Origin: Kiloniella spongiae
GTDB taxonomy: Bacteria; Pseudomonadota; Alphaproteobacteria; Kiloniellales; Kiloniellaceae
DNA: 64,000 nt
Assembly (NCBI RefSeq): GCF_001026905.1
Contig: NZ_LAQL01000008.1
Coordinates: forward strand, 62,001-126,000
Reading direction: 5' to 3'
Notes under the pieces: generated by a model
Databases searched by the model: none
What the model saw: only the letters and a program-made list of their open reading frames with translations
Told to the model about the DNA's origin: nothing
Made by a program: the position numbers and the translations under genes
In this document: positions 18,651 to 28,377 of the stretch, piece after piece
Layout of the letters: every line of letters begins with the position of its first letter
How positions within the stretch are numbered: the stretch's first letter is position 1

Positions 18651-19010
18651 TTACATTCCTGTCTGGATCGTAACTTCGCCTTCACTGTACAGCGTCAAAC
18701 CGCTTGCAAAATTGTAGACATTCAATCCTGTCACATCTACACCAGAAGCAGTTACATGAGAGTTGGCAACACCACAGGAAACGAGTAGTTCTCCAGCTTC
18801 TAAATATATCTGATTACCTTCAGCAGCAAACAGAACAACAGCACCGGATTCATCAGGCAAAAGATCATCAAGATGAAGTGAAACAACTTCAATCTGATCA
18901 TCATAAATCGTCTCAAATGCAGAATAGAAGACATAATCATCCGAAGCCAAAGGCTCCAGATTGTTCTTCACGGCACCAACAGCCGTATGATCTTTAATGT
19001 TGGCACTCAT
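18651..19010 (-). CDS. Hypothetical acidic beta-rich protein
   Basis: 119 residues from ATG 19010. The protein is acidic with repeated short strand-like runs (VVLFAAEGNQIYLEAGELLVSCG and later GLTLYSEGEVTIQTG). There is no signal peptide or membrane segment. I do not recognise it. A weak ribosome site (GCGAG) precedes the start. It could be a surface or secreted component exported by a type I system, given the neighbouring TolC-family gene, but it has no glycine-rich repeats and this is only a thought. Confidence 0.55.
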   Translation of the reverse strand: MSANIKDHTAVGAVKNNLEPLASDDYVFYSAFETIYDDQIEVVSLHLDDLLPDESGAVVLFAAEGNQIYLEAGELLVSCGVANSHVTASGVDVTGLNVYNFASGLTLYSEGEVTIQTGM

Positions 19011-19210
19011 TTCTACTCGCAAGCTTTTATCAAGATAAATCTATATCGCGTATTCTGCTATATATAGCAATTTTTAAAAATAACAACTCACTTTTGCCAT
19101 ACCAAGGACAAAATTAAGTAAACGAATATTATGACACAAACTTTATACCTTCACACCAAAGAAAACTAAGAAAAGAAGGCATATCAATCGATAATTCTCA
19201 ACACAAAAAA

Positions 19211-19227
19211 GGACGCCAAAGGCGCCC
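19211..19227 (-). terminator. Terminator after tolC
   Basis: GGACGCC (19211-19217) and GGCGCCC (19221-19227) form a stem with a 3-base loop, followed on the minus strand by a run of six T. It is 27 bp beyond the tolC stop. Confidence 0.85.
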
Positions 19228-19253
19228 TTTCTAATACGTATCTCTTACAGAGA

Positions 19254-20633
19254 TTAATCAATCAGACCATCAGCCCAAGATTCATGCTCAACGTTTGCCT
19301 GTTCAGGTGCCTGAACATCAAGACTAGCCATTAACTGACCGCTAAGAGCAAGAATACGATAAGAAGCGAGTTGCTCATTCGTCATTGCAGAAATCAACTG
19401 TCCACGAGATGTGAAAAGCTCATTTTCAGCGTCAAGCACATCAAGCAATGTACGCTGAGCAACATCAAACTGATCACGATAAGAGTCGCGTGTTTCTGTA
19501 TTGTATTGAACAGAAGATGCCAGATCAGTTACAGACTGGCGATTAGCTTCCAAGGCAAACCATGACTGACGCATTTCACGTTGTGCATCAACAACAGAGC
19601 TATAACGCTGATTTTTACTTTCAGACAGACGAGCCAAAGCTTCCTGTCTCGCAGCGCGATCAATACCACCGCGGAAAAGGTTCCAACGCAAACGAAGCAT
19701 TACAGAGTTATTCTGTTCATATGAACCAGGTGTCGCATCAAACTCATCGCGATGCTCACTAGAAGCTTCCAAGTTCACAGTTGGATAGAACGGAACTTCT
19801 GAAAGCTCAACATCAGCCTCAGCAGTACGAACATCTGCTTCAAAAATACGAATTGTTGGGTTGCTGTTTACAGCCAGATCAACAGCTTCATCCAAGCCAC
19901 CAGGCAATTCAGTAGCGAATGCCTCTGGAGAATTTAAATCTTCAGGGAAGTGGCCAACGATACGTGTATAGTTAGCTTCCGCATCACGTAAATCATTATA
20001 AGTTGTTGTCAGAGTGTTTCTAGCACGTGAGGAACGAGCTTCAGATTGAGAAACATCCGCACGGCTTCCACCACCGCCTGAGAGACGTTCTTGCAGATTC
20101 GCAACAATATCAATGTGAATCTGCAGATTATTCTTAGCCAATTCCAGCAATTCACGCTGCCTTAGAACCTCAAGATATGCGCCAATAGCATCAAGGGCAA
20201 GAAATTCAGCATTCTCACGAACACGGTTAGCCGCAGATTCTACCCGAGCTTTCTCACGCTCAACAGTCGCGCCAGCTTCAAAGCCGTCAAAAATGCGTTG
20301 TTGGACTGTAACAGAAACATCTGACGGGTTAATCACGTCATGCTTACCAGTTCCACCAGCAGCACGTGATGTTGAATCATCATTGCTTTCGATCCCGGCA
20401 CCGGCAGACAAATCAATCTGAGGAAGATAAAGACCACGAGCCTGACGTAGTTCTTCGTCAACAGCTTCACGATTGTGAGCAACAACCCCGATATCTGGGT
20501 TTGTAGCTAGTGCCTGAGTAATTGCTTCCTGCAATGTAACCGCATGTGCAGAAGACATAGCTGGCATTGCAAACGCACTAGCAAGAAGTACGCTCTTAAA
20601 GCTTACTGCCAAAGTTTTACCAAACTGGCGCAT
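19254..20633 (-). CDS. tolC: TolC-family outer-membrane channel
   Basis: 459 residues. A signal peptide ends near SSAHA-VTL. The mature protein carries two outer-membrane efflux repeats, each opening with the conserved helical pattern (LQEAITQALATNPDI and later LDEAVDLAVNSNPTIRIFEA). Long coiled-coil helices rich in Glu, Arg and Ala form the periplasmic tunnel. The protein serves type I secretion or RND efflux. No inner-membrane partner is adjacent, as is common for the general TolC. ATG 20633 is preceded by GGGGGAA. Confidence 0.93.
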   Translation of the reverse strand: MRQFGKTLAVSFKSVLLASAFAMPAMSSAHAVTLQEAITQALATNPDIGVVAHNREAVDEELRQARGLYLPQIDLSAGAGIESNDDSTSRAAGGTGKHDVINPSDVSVTVQQRIFDGFEAGATVEREKARVESAANRVRENAEFLALDAIGAYLEVLRQRELLELAKNNLQIHIDIVANLQERLSGGGGSRADVSQSEARSSRARNTLTTTYNDLRDAEANYTRIVGHFPEDLNSPEAFATELPGGLDEAVDLAVNSNPTIRIFEADVRTAEADVELSEVPFYPTVNLEASSEHRDEFDATPGSYEQNNSVMLRLRWNLFRGGIDRAARQEALARLSESKNQRYSSVVDAQREMRQSWFALEANRQSVTDLASSVQYNTETRDSYRDQFDVAQRTLLDVLDAENELFTSRGQLISAMTNEQLASYRILALSGQLMASLDVQAPEQANVEHESWADGLID

Positions 20634-21324
20634 TGGTATTTTTCCCCCGATGCTTCCCCGTGTTCATTGTAGAATCACAGGCAAAATAAAATGACTATTC
20701 ATAACCAACAAATAGAATACTGTGCTCCTTTTACAATTCACTGGCCTTGAATGTCAAGAATCCAATAGCAAATACGGCCATTTAAGTCAGCCTGTTGCAA
20801 AAAAACCACATACACATTCCTCACTTATAAAACGTATGTTAGGGCAAGCCGCACCTCAACCATAGAAAGATATAAGCAAAAAATCTTTTGTTCGGGGAAA
20901 AGTTATCTCAAAACCCAAACATCTTCAAGTTTGAATTGTGGCTTTTCATTAATTTTTCACACCCTATCCGTGTTTGTTTTCGCAACCCTGTTATTTCAGT
21001 GGATACAATTTTTCAACAAGCCTTACTAAAGGATAACGCAACTTTGTACGAAAAAAGATATCTGATCTTTTTCATTACCTCGCCCCATAAGATCATCCAC
21101 GAGTTCAACAACCCAGAAAGCACAAAAAAAACCAACCAATTATCATACAAACAAAAAGCTAAAACCATTGAATGCGATCCCAAAATCGCGACAGAAAGCA
21201 AAATTGTTAGAGATTATTAATCAAGCCTCAAAGCGGCTCATCAATATACGCATAGATAAGATATAAAGAGGGTTAAATACACCCTAATATATTTCTATAT
21301 TTCAAAATTTGGGGAAGTTTAAGA
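20634..21324. other. Long gap with no supported gene
   Basis: 691 AT-rich bases between tolC and tRNA-Phe. A 110-codon frame at 20888-21220 starts with TTG, lacks a ribosome site and has low-complexity AT-driven composition. No RNA gene or repeat recognised. Confidence 0.5.
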
Positions 21325-21400
<76 letters not shown>

Positions 21401-21526
21401 ACCGTGGGCTTGCCAAACTTGTTGGCCGCCGATGAAGGGCTTATAGAAAATGATTGAGGCTCTGTCCAGCCCTATTACAAAGAAAATGCAAAAAAAGAGA
21501 TTTTTGTCATATTTACAAGCTCTTAA

Positions 21527-21730
21527 TTACATAATTTCGTCATCATCGCTACTGCCTACAGGGCTTTCTTCGGTCGGAATCCGATAGCCACCGTCAAGCC
21601 ACCGGTTCAAATCAACATCAGCACAGCGTTTTGAACAAAATGGCTTATACTTCTCATCATTTTCTCCACGACAAACCGGGCACATCTGTTTGCTAACCTT
21701 TTTCACGCTACTCACTTCTTTTTCAGGCAT
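21527..21730 (-). CDS. yacG: DNA gyrase inhibitor / zinc protein YacG
   Basis: 67 residues with the four-cysteine zinc site CPVC...CSKRC and the family signature [17 protein letters not shown], followed by an acidic tail. Known YacG binds GyrB and inhibits gyrase. It starts 19 bp after rng in the maf-rng-yacG run. Confidence 0.95.
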   Translation of the reverse strand: MPEKEVSSVKKVSKQMCPVCRGENDEKYKPFCSKRCADVDLNRWLDGGYRIPTEESPVGSSDDDEIM

Positions 21731-21749
21731 TTTCTTTCACATATACTTC

Positions 21750-22928
21750 TTATTCAAACACAACAATATCATCAGAAGTCCAGACAGGACTTTCACACAA
21801 ACTAATTTGACGACCAGTCTTTTCCTCAACATAACTCAAAGCAGCACAAGAGCCTAAAAACTGTACAATACGTGGCGAGGCAATAATTTTTGTTTTCGTT
21901 TCCCTTTGATGAATACTATCAGACCAAAATTGTCTTAAAGCTCCCAAACCAATAATAAAAGGTGATTTTTCCTGCCCCAACCCACCAATACCAATTGGCC
22001 TAAGCAATAAATCCAGTAAACTTAACCCAGCTCTTTTTCTGGTTAATTCCTGTATACCCGTCATATAAAGCGGTAGTAACTTATGACCGACGAAATCTTC
22101 TTTCAGTATCTCCTTAAACTTCGCCTGAAGCTTCTTTCTGTGATCAACGGATTTCATATAAGGAAAATCAATCATAACTCGACCAGCAATATTTCTTAAT
22201 TTGAGCTGCCGACCGATTTCCTCTACAGCCTCAAGATTAAGTTGATAGTGAAGTATCTCAGGTCCACCATTATGCTGCATGGTTCCTTTGTTTACATCAA
22301 TAGCAGTAAACGTTCTCCCCTGCTCAATAAGCAAGCTCCCACCGGAAGGAAGAGGAACCTCCACACCTAACAACTGATCGATTTGCTCTTCGATACCAGC
22401 ATACTCAAAAAGATCCGGTCTTCCGGCTAAGTGGCTAACGACAGGATACCCTTCTTTTATTTCTGTCTGATATTTTTTGATTTCTTGTGCAATCCCCGCA
22501 TCGGTTACAACAATGCAGTCAATTTCTTTTTGCTGCCTTAAAATCCATTCGCGTAATCTGTCGATTGTTTTAAGGGCCTGTACTTTAGCAGGAAGATTTT
22601 CGTGAGCTTTAGCCTTTAGACGTACCCCTTTATCATCAAAAGCCTCTCTCGCACCTTCCACACACAAATAACTACCTTCACTGAGTTTCCCACCACCTAG
22701 GGTCTTGGGTATATCTTGGAGGGGCAGAAATCCGTGTTGTTTTAATCCAATATCAACAAAAGCTGCCCCAAGCCCTTTATCTATTGCCGTAACGCGACCT
22801 ACGTATTGATTACCAACGATTTGCGGGGCATCAGAGCGCAAGATCAACAGATCTTCCAAGCGATCCTCCTCCACACGCGCCGCACGGATTAAACCCGGAA
22901 GAAAATCTATATAGATTTCATTGCTCAT
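21750..22928 (-). CDS. rng: Ribonuclease E/G family, short form
   Basis: 392 residues with an N-terminal S1-like domain (VGNQYVGRVTAIDKGLGAAFV) and the DNase I-like catalytic core: FTAIDVNKGT with the first metal Asp and VMIDFPYM with the second. The canonical CPxC zinc-link of RNase E/G, which tetramerises the E. coli enzyme, is not present after LTRKRAGLSL; the C-terminal 90 residues differ from that family. Short zinc-link-free relatives occur in alphaproteobacteria next to maf and yacG. Role in RNA processing is inferred. Confidence 0.88.
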   Translation of the reverse strand: MSNEIYIDFLPGLIRAARVEEDRLEDLLILRSDAPQIVGNQYVGRVTAIDKGLGAAFVDIGLKQHGFLPLQDIPKTLGGGKLSEGSYLCVEGAREAFDDKGVRLKAKAHENLPAKVQALKTIDRLREWILRQQKEIDCIVVTDAGIAQEIKKYQTEIKEGYPVVSHLAGRPDLFEYAGIEEQIDQLLGVEVPLPSGGSLLIEQGRTFTAIDVNKGTMQHNGGPEILHYQLNLEAVEEIGRQLKLRNIAGRVMIDFPYMKSVDHRKKLQAKFKEILKEDFVGHKLLPLYMTGIQELTRKRAGLSLLDLLLRPIGIGGLGQEKSPFIIGLGALRQFWSDSIHQRETKTKIIASPRIVQFLGSCAALSYVEEKTGRQISLCESPVWTSDDIVVFE

Positions 22929-22934
22929 GAAGCG

Positions 22935-23525
22935 TTAAAAACCATTTCCAACCAGCATATTCGTCACCTCGGGCAATGACAGTCCGACAACATTAGTGTA
23001 AGAGCCACTAATCCAGGGGATAAATGCTGCTGCACCGCCCTGAATAGCATAGCCCCCTGCTTTGCCCTGCCAATCACCTGATGAAATATAAGCATCAATT
23101 TCGCTTTGATGCAGACGTTTGAATTTTACAGCTGTTGTCACAACCTTTTTTCTGACGTCTCCGTTTGGCAACACGAGAACATGTCCGGTCAAAACACGGT
23201 GTCGCCGCCCAGATAACAATGCCAAGCAGTCTCGGGCATCAATCTCATCTTCTGCCTTTGGTAAAATTCGCCGCCCAACAGCAACAACAGTGTCAGCAGC
23301 GAGAACAAAAGCACCATCATGTTTAGTCGCAACCAATGCAGCTTTTTCAAATGAAATTCGCTTTGCATAGTCCAGCGGCAACTCACGATTCTTCGGCGTT
23401 TCGTCAATATCCGCAGGCTCAATGACATCAGGTATTAAACCTAATTGCCCCAACAAATCACGCCGACGGGGCGAACCGGATGCCAAAACAAAAGGAGCTG
23501 AAGACTGTCGTGTAACAAGATTCAT
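22935..23525 (-). CDS. maf: Maf-family nucleotide pyrophosphatase
   Basis: 196 residues. The N-terminal SGSPRRRDLLGQLG motif and the later AADTVVAVG segment are the Maf signature. These enzymes hydrolyse non-canonical or canonical (d)NTPs such as dTTP/UTP. Followed six bases later by rng. Elsewhere in alphaproteobacteria infA precedes this gene; here it does not. Confidence 0.94.
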   Translation of the reverse strand: MNLVTRQSSAPFVLASGSPRRRDLLGQLGLIPDVIEPADIDETPKNRELPLDYAKRISFEKAALVATKHDGAFVLAADTVVAVGRRILPKAEDEIDARDCLALLSGRRHRVLTGHVLVLPNGDVRKKVVTTAVKFKRLHQSEIDAYISSGDWQGKAGGYAIQGGAAAFIPWISGSYTNVVGLSLPEVTNMLVGNGF

Positions 23526-23783
23526 AGATCAATCATTTCATTCAAAAAGCACAGAACACTGCAATAGATCTCTCAAAAGTAGGACACATAAACGGTTTCT
23601 GCACAAAACACCCCTGCTAGATAGCAAAATTCCTGGTTGCAAACAACGTCCTTAGCCAAACATGCTTAATGATCTAGAACCAGCAAAATAACTTTACTGA
23701 TTAAAGGGAAATGCTAAGCTTTCTTACCTATTTATATGTCATTAGTTTTGTTTGTTACTCTTGGGGGGAAGGAAGCGACAAGT

Positions 23784-24557
23784 ATGTCCGTTCGCTTTGC
23801 ATCCATTTTACTGAGCATAATAATTCTTAGTTTTCCAGCAAAAGCTGAGAAGCTTGTTCTTGCCTGCAACGAATGGAAACCGCTGGTCGATGCAACGCAA
23901 AAAAACCAAGGTCTTTTTGTGGATATCCTAAAAACAGCCGGGAAACGCGTCGGTTACGATATAGAACACCAGATACTCCCCTGGAACCGATTAGTTACAT
24001 TAACGAAAATTGGCGGGATAGATGGCATCTCCTGCTCTACCTTTGTCGCAGAACACCAGAGTTGGATTACCTATACTCAACAGGCCTTTTGGGTCACAGA
24101 AGTTGGATTGTTTGTTCGCAAAGACAGTAACATAAAACTCAATCAGCTAATCGATTTAAAGAAACATACTTTTGGTGCCCTCAAAGGAGGCTCCTACACA
24201 AAAGTATTACAAGGCCTCATTGATGAAGATATAAAACTCATCCCTTACCCGCGGGAAATTAACGGCATGAAAATGCTGATTGAAAAGCGTTTCGATATTC
24301 TTTTTACTGGGAATGTACTTGGAAATTATATTTTACAAACAGAAAATCTCGATCAAGCAGATACTGTCGTTTATCTCGAGACCTTATTCTTAGAAGACAT
24401 TCATCCGGCGATCAGCACCACGCGCATTGACGCAACTTTGATTACAGAACGATTGAGTAAAGGCTATAAACTTATAAAAGCTGATGGAACTCTCGAGGCT
24501 CTTTTTAAAAAGCACAATCTCTACCCAACATCCTACAATGTGAAGCTAACAAACTAA
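23784..24557 (+). CDS. Periplasmic solute-binding protein, family 3 type, orphan
   Basis: 257 residues from ATG 23784 (GGAAG upstream; an in-frame reading from 23736 adds 16 non-signal residues). Signal peptide ends near AKA-EKL. The two-lobe binding domain opens with LVLACNEWKPLVD and continues with FVDILKTAGKRVGYD and a late GTLEALFKKHNLYP. No transporter genes adjoin it. It is convergent with the phosphatase gene and stands at the place where infA is normally found, in the opposite orientation, suggesting an insertion or rearrangement. Confidence 0.82.
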   Translation: MSVRFASILLSIIILSFPAKAEKLVLACNEWKPLVDATQKNQGLFVDILKTAGKRVGYDIEHQILPWNRLVTLTKIGGIDGISCSTFVAEHQSWITYTQQAFWVTEVGLFVRKDSNIKLNQLIDLKKHTFGALKGGSYTKVLQGLIDEDIKLIPYPREINGMKMLIEKRFDILFTGNVLGNYILQTENLDQADTVVYLETLFLEDIHPAISTTRIDATLITERLSKGYKLIKADGTLEALFKKHNLYPTSYNVKLTN

Positions 24558-24559
24558 CG

Positions 24560-25003
24560 TTACAAGTTGGGCTTCAAGTCCAACGTAAACCTTGCTTCAA
24601 TCTTCTTTTTCAAAAAATCACGAACCTGGCGATATGATTCCAGCCTTGTTTCCCGACTACCTTCTATAAGTGTCGGGTCAAAGGTATGCCAGAATTCGAC
24701 ATCACATGCCATTGTGCGTGTCATTTCAACGGCAGAATGCTGTGCTTCTGGCGAAAGGCTGATGATAAGATCGAATGAACTATCTTCCAGGTCGGTAAAA
24801 TTTTTGGCGCGATGCTTTGAAATATCAATACCAATTTCATCCATCACCTCAATAACAAAACCATCAATCTCTTGAGATCGCACCCCGACAGAGTCCACAA
24901 AGATCTTGTGACCGAGTAAATGTTTTAAAATGCCTTCTGCCATCGGCGACCGCACAGCGTTATGCGTGCAGGCAATAAGAACTGCGTCAGGAAGATCGCT
25001 CAA
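24560..25003 (-). CDS. Low-molecular-weight phosphatase / arsenate-reductase-like protein
   Basis: 147 residues. The P-loop CTHNAVRSPMAEG (C-X5-R-S) near residue 12 and a late Asp in FDP define the LMW protein tyrosine phosphatase/ArsC fold. I place the start at TTG 25003, one base after the UPF0262 stop, with GGGGGCG upstream. A reading from ATG 25078 would add a false hydrophobic N-terminus overlapping the preceding gene and is not supported by family length. The substrate is unknown. Confidence 0.85.
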   Translation of the reverse strand: MSDLPDAVLIACTHNAVRSPMAEGILKHLLGHKIFVDSVGVRSQEIDGFVIEVMDEIGIDISKHRAKNFTDLEDSSFDLIISLSPEAQHSAVEMTRTMACDVEFWHTFDPTLIEGSRETRLESYRQVRDFLKKKIEARFTLDLKPNL

Positions 25004-25004
25004 C

Positions 25005-25499
25005 TCAACGCCCCCTGACGTGATGAAGGGCACAAATAAGTGTAAAAAGACGGCGAGCAGTATTGAAATCCATTTCAATCTTGCCTTCTAGCCTTTGCTG
25101 TAGAATTTCAGATCCCTCGTTGTGTAGCCCACGGCGCCCCATATCGATCGCTTCAATCTTCATCGGACTAGCCATTTTAATAGCCTCAAAATACGTCTGA
25201 CAGACTGAGAAATAATCTTTAATGACCCGCCGCAATGGTGTCAGGGAAAGAATATGCTCGCACAGGAACATACCTCCTTCCCGATCAATCCTGAGCCTTA
25301 GGCGATTTTCAACAATAGCCAAATCCAGAACATAAGGACCAGCTTCAGACCCGAAAGGCAAAAAGTGATTTTGCTCCAGAATGTCATAGATCGCAATTGC
25401 GCGCTCTTTCTCTACATCAGGCGAGCTTCGCGCTAATGATGTTTCATCTAAATTGATATGGGAAAGATAGTGGCATGACTTCTGGTTGTCCTGTTCCAT
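25005..25499 (-). CDS. UPF0262 family protein
   Basis: 164 residues from ATG 25499, with a GGGGGG stretch upstream. Conserved alphaproteobacterial family of unknown function; landmarks are [28 protein letters not shown] and [12 protein letters not shown]. It lies between hisD and the phosphatase gene as in many relatives, but 205 bp separate it from hisD and hold two hairpins. Confidence 0.88.
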   Translation of the reverse strand: MEQDNQKSCHYLSHINLDETSLARSSPDVEKERAIAIYDILEQNHFLPFGSEAGPYVLDLAIVENRLRLRIDREGGMFLCEHILSLTPLRRVIKDYFSVCQTYFEAIKMASPMKIEAIDMGRRGLHNEGSEILQQRLEGKIEMDFNTARRLFTLICALHHVRGR

Positions 25500-25563
25500 C
25501 TTCAGCCCCCCAAAACATCTAAAATTCAAATGACACAGTCACTAGAAATGATAACACCCAGCA

Positions 25564-25598
25564 ACCATCACACTATGCCAGCGGAATAGCGTGATGGT
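25564..25598. terminator. Hairpin B between hisD and UPF0262
   Basis: ACCATCAC (25564-25571) pairs with GTGATGGT (25591-25598), continued inward by CTAT/ATAG after one mismatch, giving 12 paired bases around a 9-base loop. No clear T tail in either direction, so it may be a message-stability element. Confidence 0.55.
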
Positions 25599-25620
25599 AA
25601 AGCCCCGATCTGAAACAGAA

Positions 25621-25662
25621 TAACCCGATTTGCACTTTCCCTTTTAAAGGCAAATCGGGTTA
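25621..25662 (-). terminator. Hairpin A just past hisD
   Basis: TAACCCGATTTGC (25621-25633) pairs perfectly with GCAAATCGGGTTA (25650-25662), a 13-bp stem around 16 bases. It lies 41 bp past the hisD stop. The T tail is poor (TTATTC), so termination may be partial. Confidence 0.65.
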
Positions 25663-25703
25663 TCTCTATTCGAACAAAACTAAATAAGTTCAAAAAATAT
25701 GCC

Positions 25704-26996
25704 TTAATCTTCCAAACGGAGAGATACAGACAAAGCGTGAGCTGTAAGCCCTTCTTCCTTGGCAAGAGTCACAGCGGCAGGGCCTATTGCTTTCAAGCTC
25801 TGTGCATCACAGGAAATCAAGGATGTACGCTTCATAAAATCAAGTACAGACAGTCCTGACGAAAAACGTGCAGACCTTGCTGTAGGTAAAACATGATTAG
25901 GGCCTGCCACATAATCACCGATCACTTCAGCGGTATAACGCCCGAGGAACATAGCACCGGCATTTCGAATTTTACTGGCCATAGCGTCTGGTTCATCAAC
26001 AGCAATCTCGAGGTGTTCAGGGGCAATTCGATCTGTTAAGGCAATCGACTCTTCCAAATCATCAACAAGAATAATCGCCCCATGATCCTGCCAGCTCTTG
26101 CCGGCAATCTCACTTCTGGAAAGAGCCTGCAAATGAATATCCACGGCCTGTTTTACTGCCTCGGCAAAGTTGACATCATCAGTAATCAGAATAGATTGCG
26201 CTGCCGTATCGTGCTCTGCTTGCGCCAAAAGATCTGCCGCAATCCAACGGGGATCATTTTTACCATCCGCAATAATCAGAATTTCTGACGGGCCCGCGAT
26301 CATATCTATGCCAACAGTGCCAAATACCTGCTTTTTCGCGGCAGCCACGTAGGCATTACCCGGACCAACAATGATATCAACCGGATTGATGGTATCTGTT
26401 CCATAAGCCAGGGCACCAACAGCCTGCGCGCCACCAATACGGTATATTTCATCTACCCCAGCAATTGAAGCCGCTGCAAGCACCAAGGGATTTAGAACAC
26501 CATCTGGCGAAGGAACGACCATCACCAATCGTTCAACACCTGCAACCTTGGCTGGCAAAGCATTCATCAATACAGACGATGGATAGCTGGCTAATCCACC
26601 CGGAACATAAAGTCCCGCAGCCTGAACGGCAGTCCAGCGATGACCAAGCTGCACACCAACCTCATCCGTATACTGCAAATTTTCAGGCTTTTGACGAGCG
26701 TGATAATCCGTAATCCGGTGAGCAGCCAGTTCAAGTGCCTTGATAGATTCAGGATCACAAGACGCAACGGCTTCTTCAACTTCAATCGCAGAAACACGCA
26801 TTGAATCTACAGTAAGTTCCAGACGATCAAAGCGTTTTGTATAGTCAAAAAGAGCCTGGTCGCCCCGACGTTTTACATCTGCGAGAATTTCAGCAACTAC
26901 ATCATTTACATCAGATGAAACTTCACGCTTTGAAGAGAGAAGGTCAAGAAACTGATCTTCAAAATCACCTGCATTAGCCCTGAGTTCACTTGGCAT
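25704..26996 (-). CDS. hisD: Histidinol dehydrogenase
   Basis: 430 residues. Catalyses the last two steps of histidine synthesis (histidinol to histidine, NAD and zinc dependent). The start at 26996 has AGGAGG six bases upstream and overlaps the end of hisG by 11 bp. Visible landmarks: [40 protein letters not shown], the AGPSEIL run with zinc ligands nearby (AQAEHD), and APEHLEI. Part of murA-DUF2948-hisG-hisD. Confidence 0.96.
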   Translation of the reverse strand: MPSELRANAGDFEDQFLDLLSSKREVSSDVNDVVAEILADVKRRGDQALFDYTKRFDRLELTVDSMRVSAIEVEEAVASCDPESIKALELAAHRITDYHARQKPENLQYTDEVGVQLGHRWTAVQAAGLYVPGGLASYPSSVLMNALPAKVAGVERLVMVVPSPDGVLNPLVLAAASIAGVDEIYRIGGAQAVGALAYGTDTINPVDIIVGPGNAYVAAAKKQVFGTVGIDMIAGPSEILIIADGKNDPRWIAADLLAQAEHDTAAQSILITDDVNFAEAVKQAVDIHLQALSRSEIAGKSWQDHGAIILVDDLEESIALTDRIAPEHLEIAVDEPDAMASKIRNAGAMFLGRYTAEVIGDYVAGPNHVLPTARSARFSSGLSVLDFMKRTSLISCDAQSLKAIGPAAVTLAKEEGLTAHALSVSLRLED

Positions 26997-27648
26997 TGAC
27001 CGCCTCCTGAAAGCTACGGACCCAGCGGTTGATTTCATCGGGTCGGGTTTTGAGAGCCGCGCGGTTTACAATAAATCGGGAAGAGACGTCAGAAATTTGC
27101 TCGATTTCTGCAAGTCCATTAGCCTTCAACGTCGCGCCGGAAGAAACCAGATCGACAATTCGACGACACAGGCCAAGGTTTGGTGCCAGTTCCATCGCCC
27201 CATTCAACTTGATGCATTCCGCCTGCACACCACGCGCTGAGAAATGCTTTTTAGTTATATTCGGATATTTAGTCGCAACACGAATGTGACTCCACTGCGA
27301 AGGATCTTCATTTTCCAGTAACGTCGTCGGCGCAGCCACAGACATCCGACAGTGTCCGATATCCAAATCAACAGGAGCATAAATTTCTGGATAGTCAAAT
27401 TCCATAATGACATCACTACCAGCCACACCGAGATGCGCAGCACCAAAAGCAACAAAAGTCGGCACATCAAAGCTGCGTACTCTGATGAGTTCCAGATAAT
27501 CAACATTGGTTGCAAAACGTAACTGACGGCACTTGTCATCAAAAAATGAGTCTTCGGGCACAACCCCTGCGCTTTTCATCAAAGGCAAGAGTTCTTTAAG
27601 AATACGTCCCTTTGGGACAGCCAGGACCATTGGTTCGATCTTGGGCAT
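26986..27648 (-). CDS. hisG: ATP phosphoribosyltransferase, short form
   Basis: 220 residues. First enzyme of histidine synthesis. It is of the short HisG type that lacks the C-terminal regulatory domain and works with HisZ. Landmarks: [13 protein letters not shown] at the N-terminus, [12 protein letters not shown]-type segment (here [12 protein letters not shown]) and the late [13 protein letters not shown] phosphate-binding loop. No hisZ in the window. Overlaps hisD by 11 bp, implying coupling. Confidence 0.94.
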   Translation of the reverse strand: MPKIEPMVLAVPKGRILKELLPLMKSAGVVPEDSFFDDKCRQLRFATNVDYLELIRVRSFDVPTFVAFGAAHLGVAGSDVIMEFDYPEIYAPVDLDIGHCRMSVAAPTTLLENEDPSQWSHIRVATKYPNITKKHFSARGVQAECIKLNGAMELAPNLGLCRRIVDLVSSGATLKANGLAEIEQISDVSSRFIVNRAALKTRPDEINRWVRSFQEAVNAK

Positions 27649-27722
27649 AATATTTATCCGTTTTCTTTTAAGGCCAGAGGATGCTCTCTCTAAAGGCCTG
27701 AATAATCTTTATTTGTTCTCTA

Positions 27723-28343
27723 TCACGCTTCTTCCGGGGAGCGTGCACCCTCTGAATGCTCGTTTTTTGCATGTGTAGCATCAGAAGATTTATTATTCGG
27801 CCCAGCACTCTTATCTTCTTCTTTGGTTTCATCATCAACGCCATGACGAGGTTGATAGAGCGTTGGCCATGGCTCACTAATATCATCCATATGGCAACGA
27901 ATTTGTGACACCACCAGCCGAATAGCTGCGCCACCAGAAAAATGTAATGTAATATAGCCAGGCATAGCTGCAACTGTCAGCAAATTGAGAATCTCATCTT
28001 TGTTCTTGAGATCCACCCCTTTGGTCTGAACAGATTTTACCTTGTCAAAACAAAGCCCGGTATTAACCCGATGAAAGGTTGGCAAGTCATCGACATCTTC
28101 AAAAGAGACATCATCTTGTTCTGCTTGGCCTTCGGGTGTATCAGGCGCCGACAAAGCGCGCTCGCGAAGTTCTTGCGGTAACATTTCCCAGCAAAAACGA
28201 TTGACGACCAGCACAAATCGCTTCTCTTCACGTAAATAGGCCACATCACACAAAGGAGCCAGGGAATCCTGAAGCAAGCCAGAGAGTGTACGAATGTCCT
28301 CGGCGTCGCGCGCTCTGATCTTCAGTCTTTTTCCCTCAGTCAT
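27723..28343 (-). CDS. DUF2948 family protein
   Basis: 206 residues. Alphaproteobacterial family of unknown function usually placed between murA and hisG/hisD, as here. N-terminal core to about residue 150 (IRARDAEDIRTLSGLLQDSL, KRFVLVVNRFCWE, HFSGGAAIRL) followed by a charged, low-complexity tail rich in Glu, Lys and Asn. Confidence 0.88.
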   Translation of the reverse strand: MTEGKRLKIRARDAEDIRTLSGLLQDSLAPLCDVAYLREEKRFVLVVNRFCWEMLPQELRERALSAPDTPEGQAEQDDVSFEDVDDLPTFHRVNTGLCFDKVKSVQTKGVDLKNKDEILNLLTVAAMPGYITLHFSGGAAIRLVVSQIRCHMDDISEPWPTLYQPRHGVDDETKEEDKSAGPNNKSSDATHAKNEHSEGARSPEEA

Positions 28344-28377
28344 ATCTTCAAATTCCCAACTGGTTCCTATTCAGGCT

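Noticed and set aside
20888-21220. 110-codon plus-strand frame between tolC and tRNA-Phe
   Set aside because: Starts with TTG without a ribosome site, composition driven by AT content, no domain-like pattern.
23526-23783. Hidden infA between maf and the binding-protein gene
   Set aside because: Neither strand shows an IF-1-like frame, and the free space is hardly long enough.
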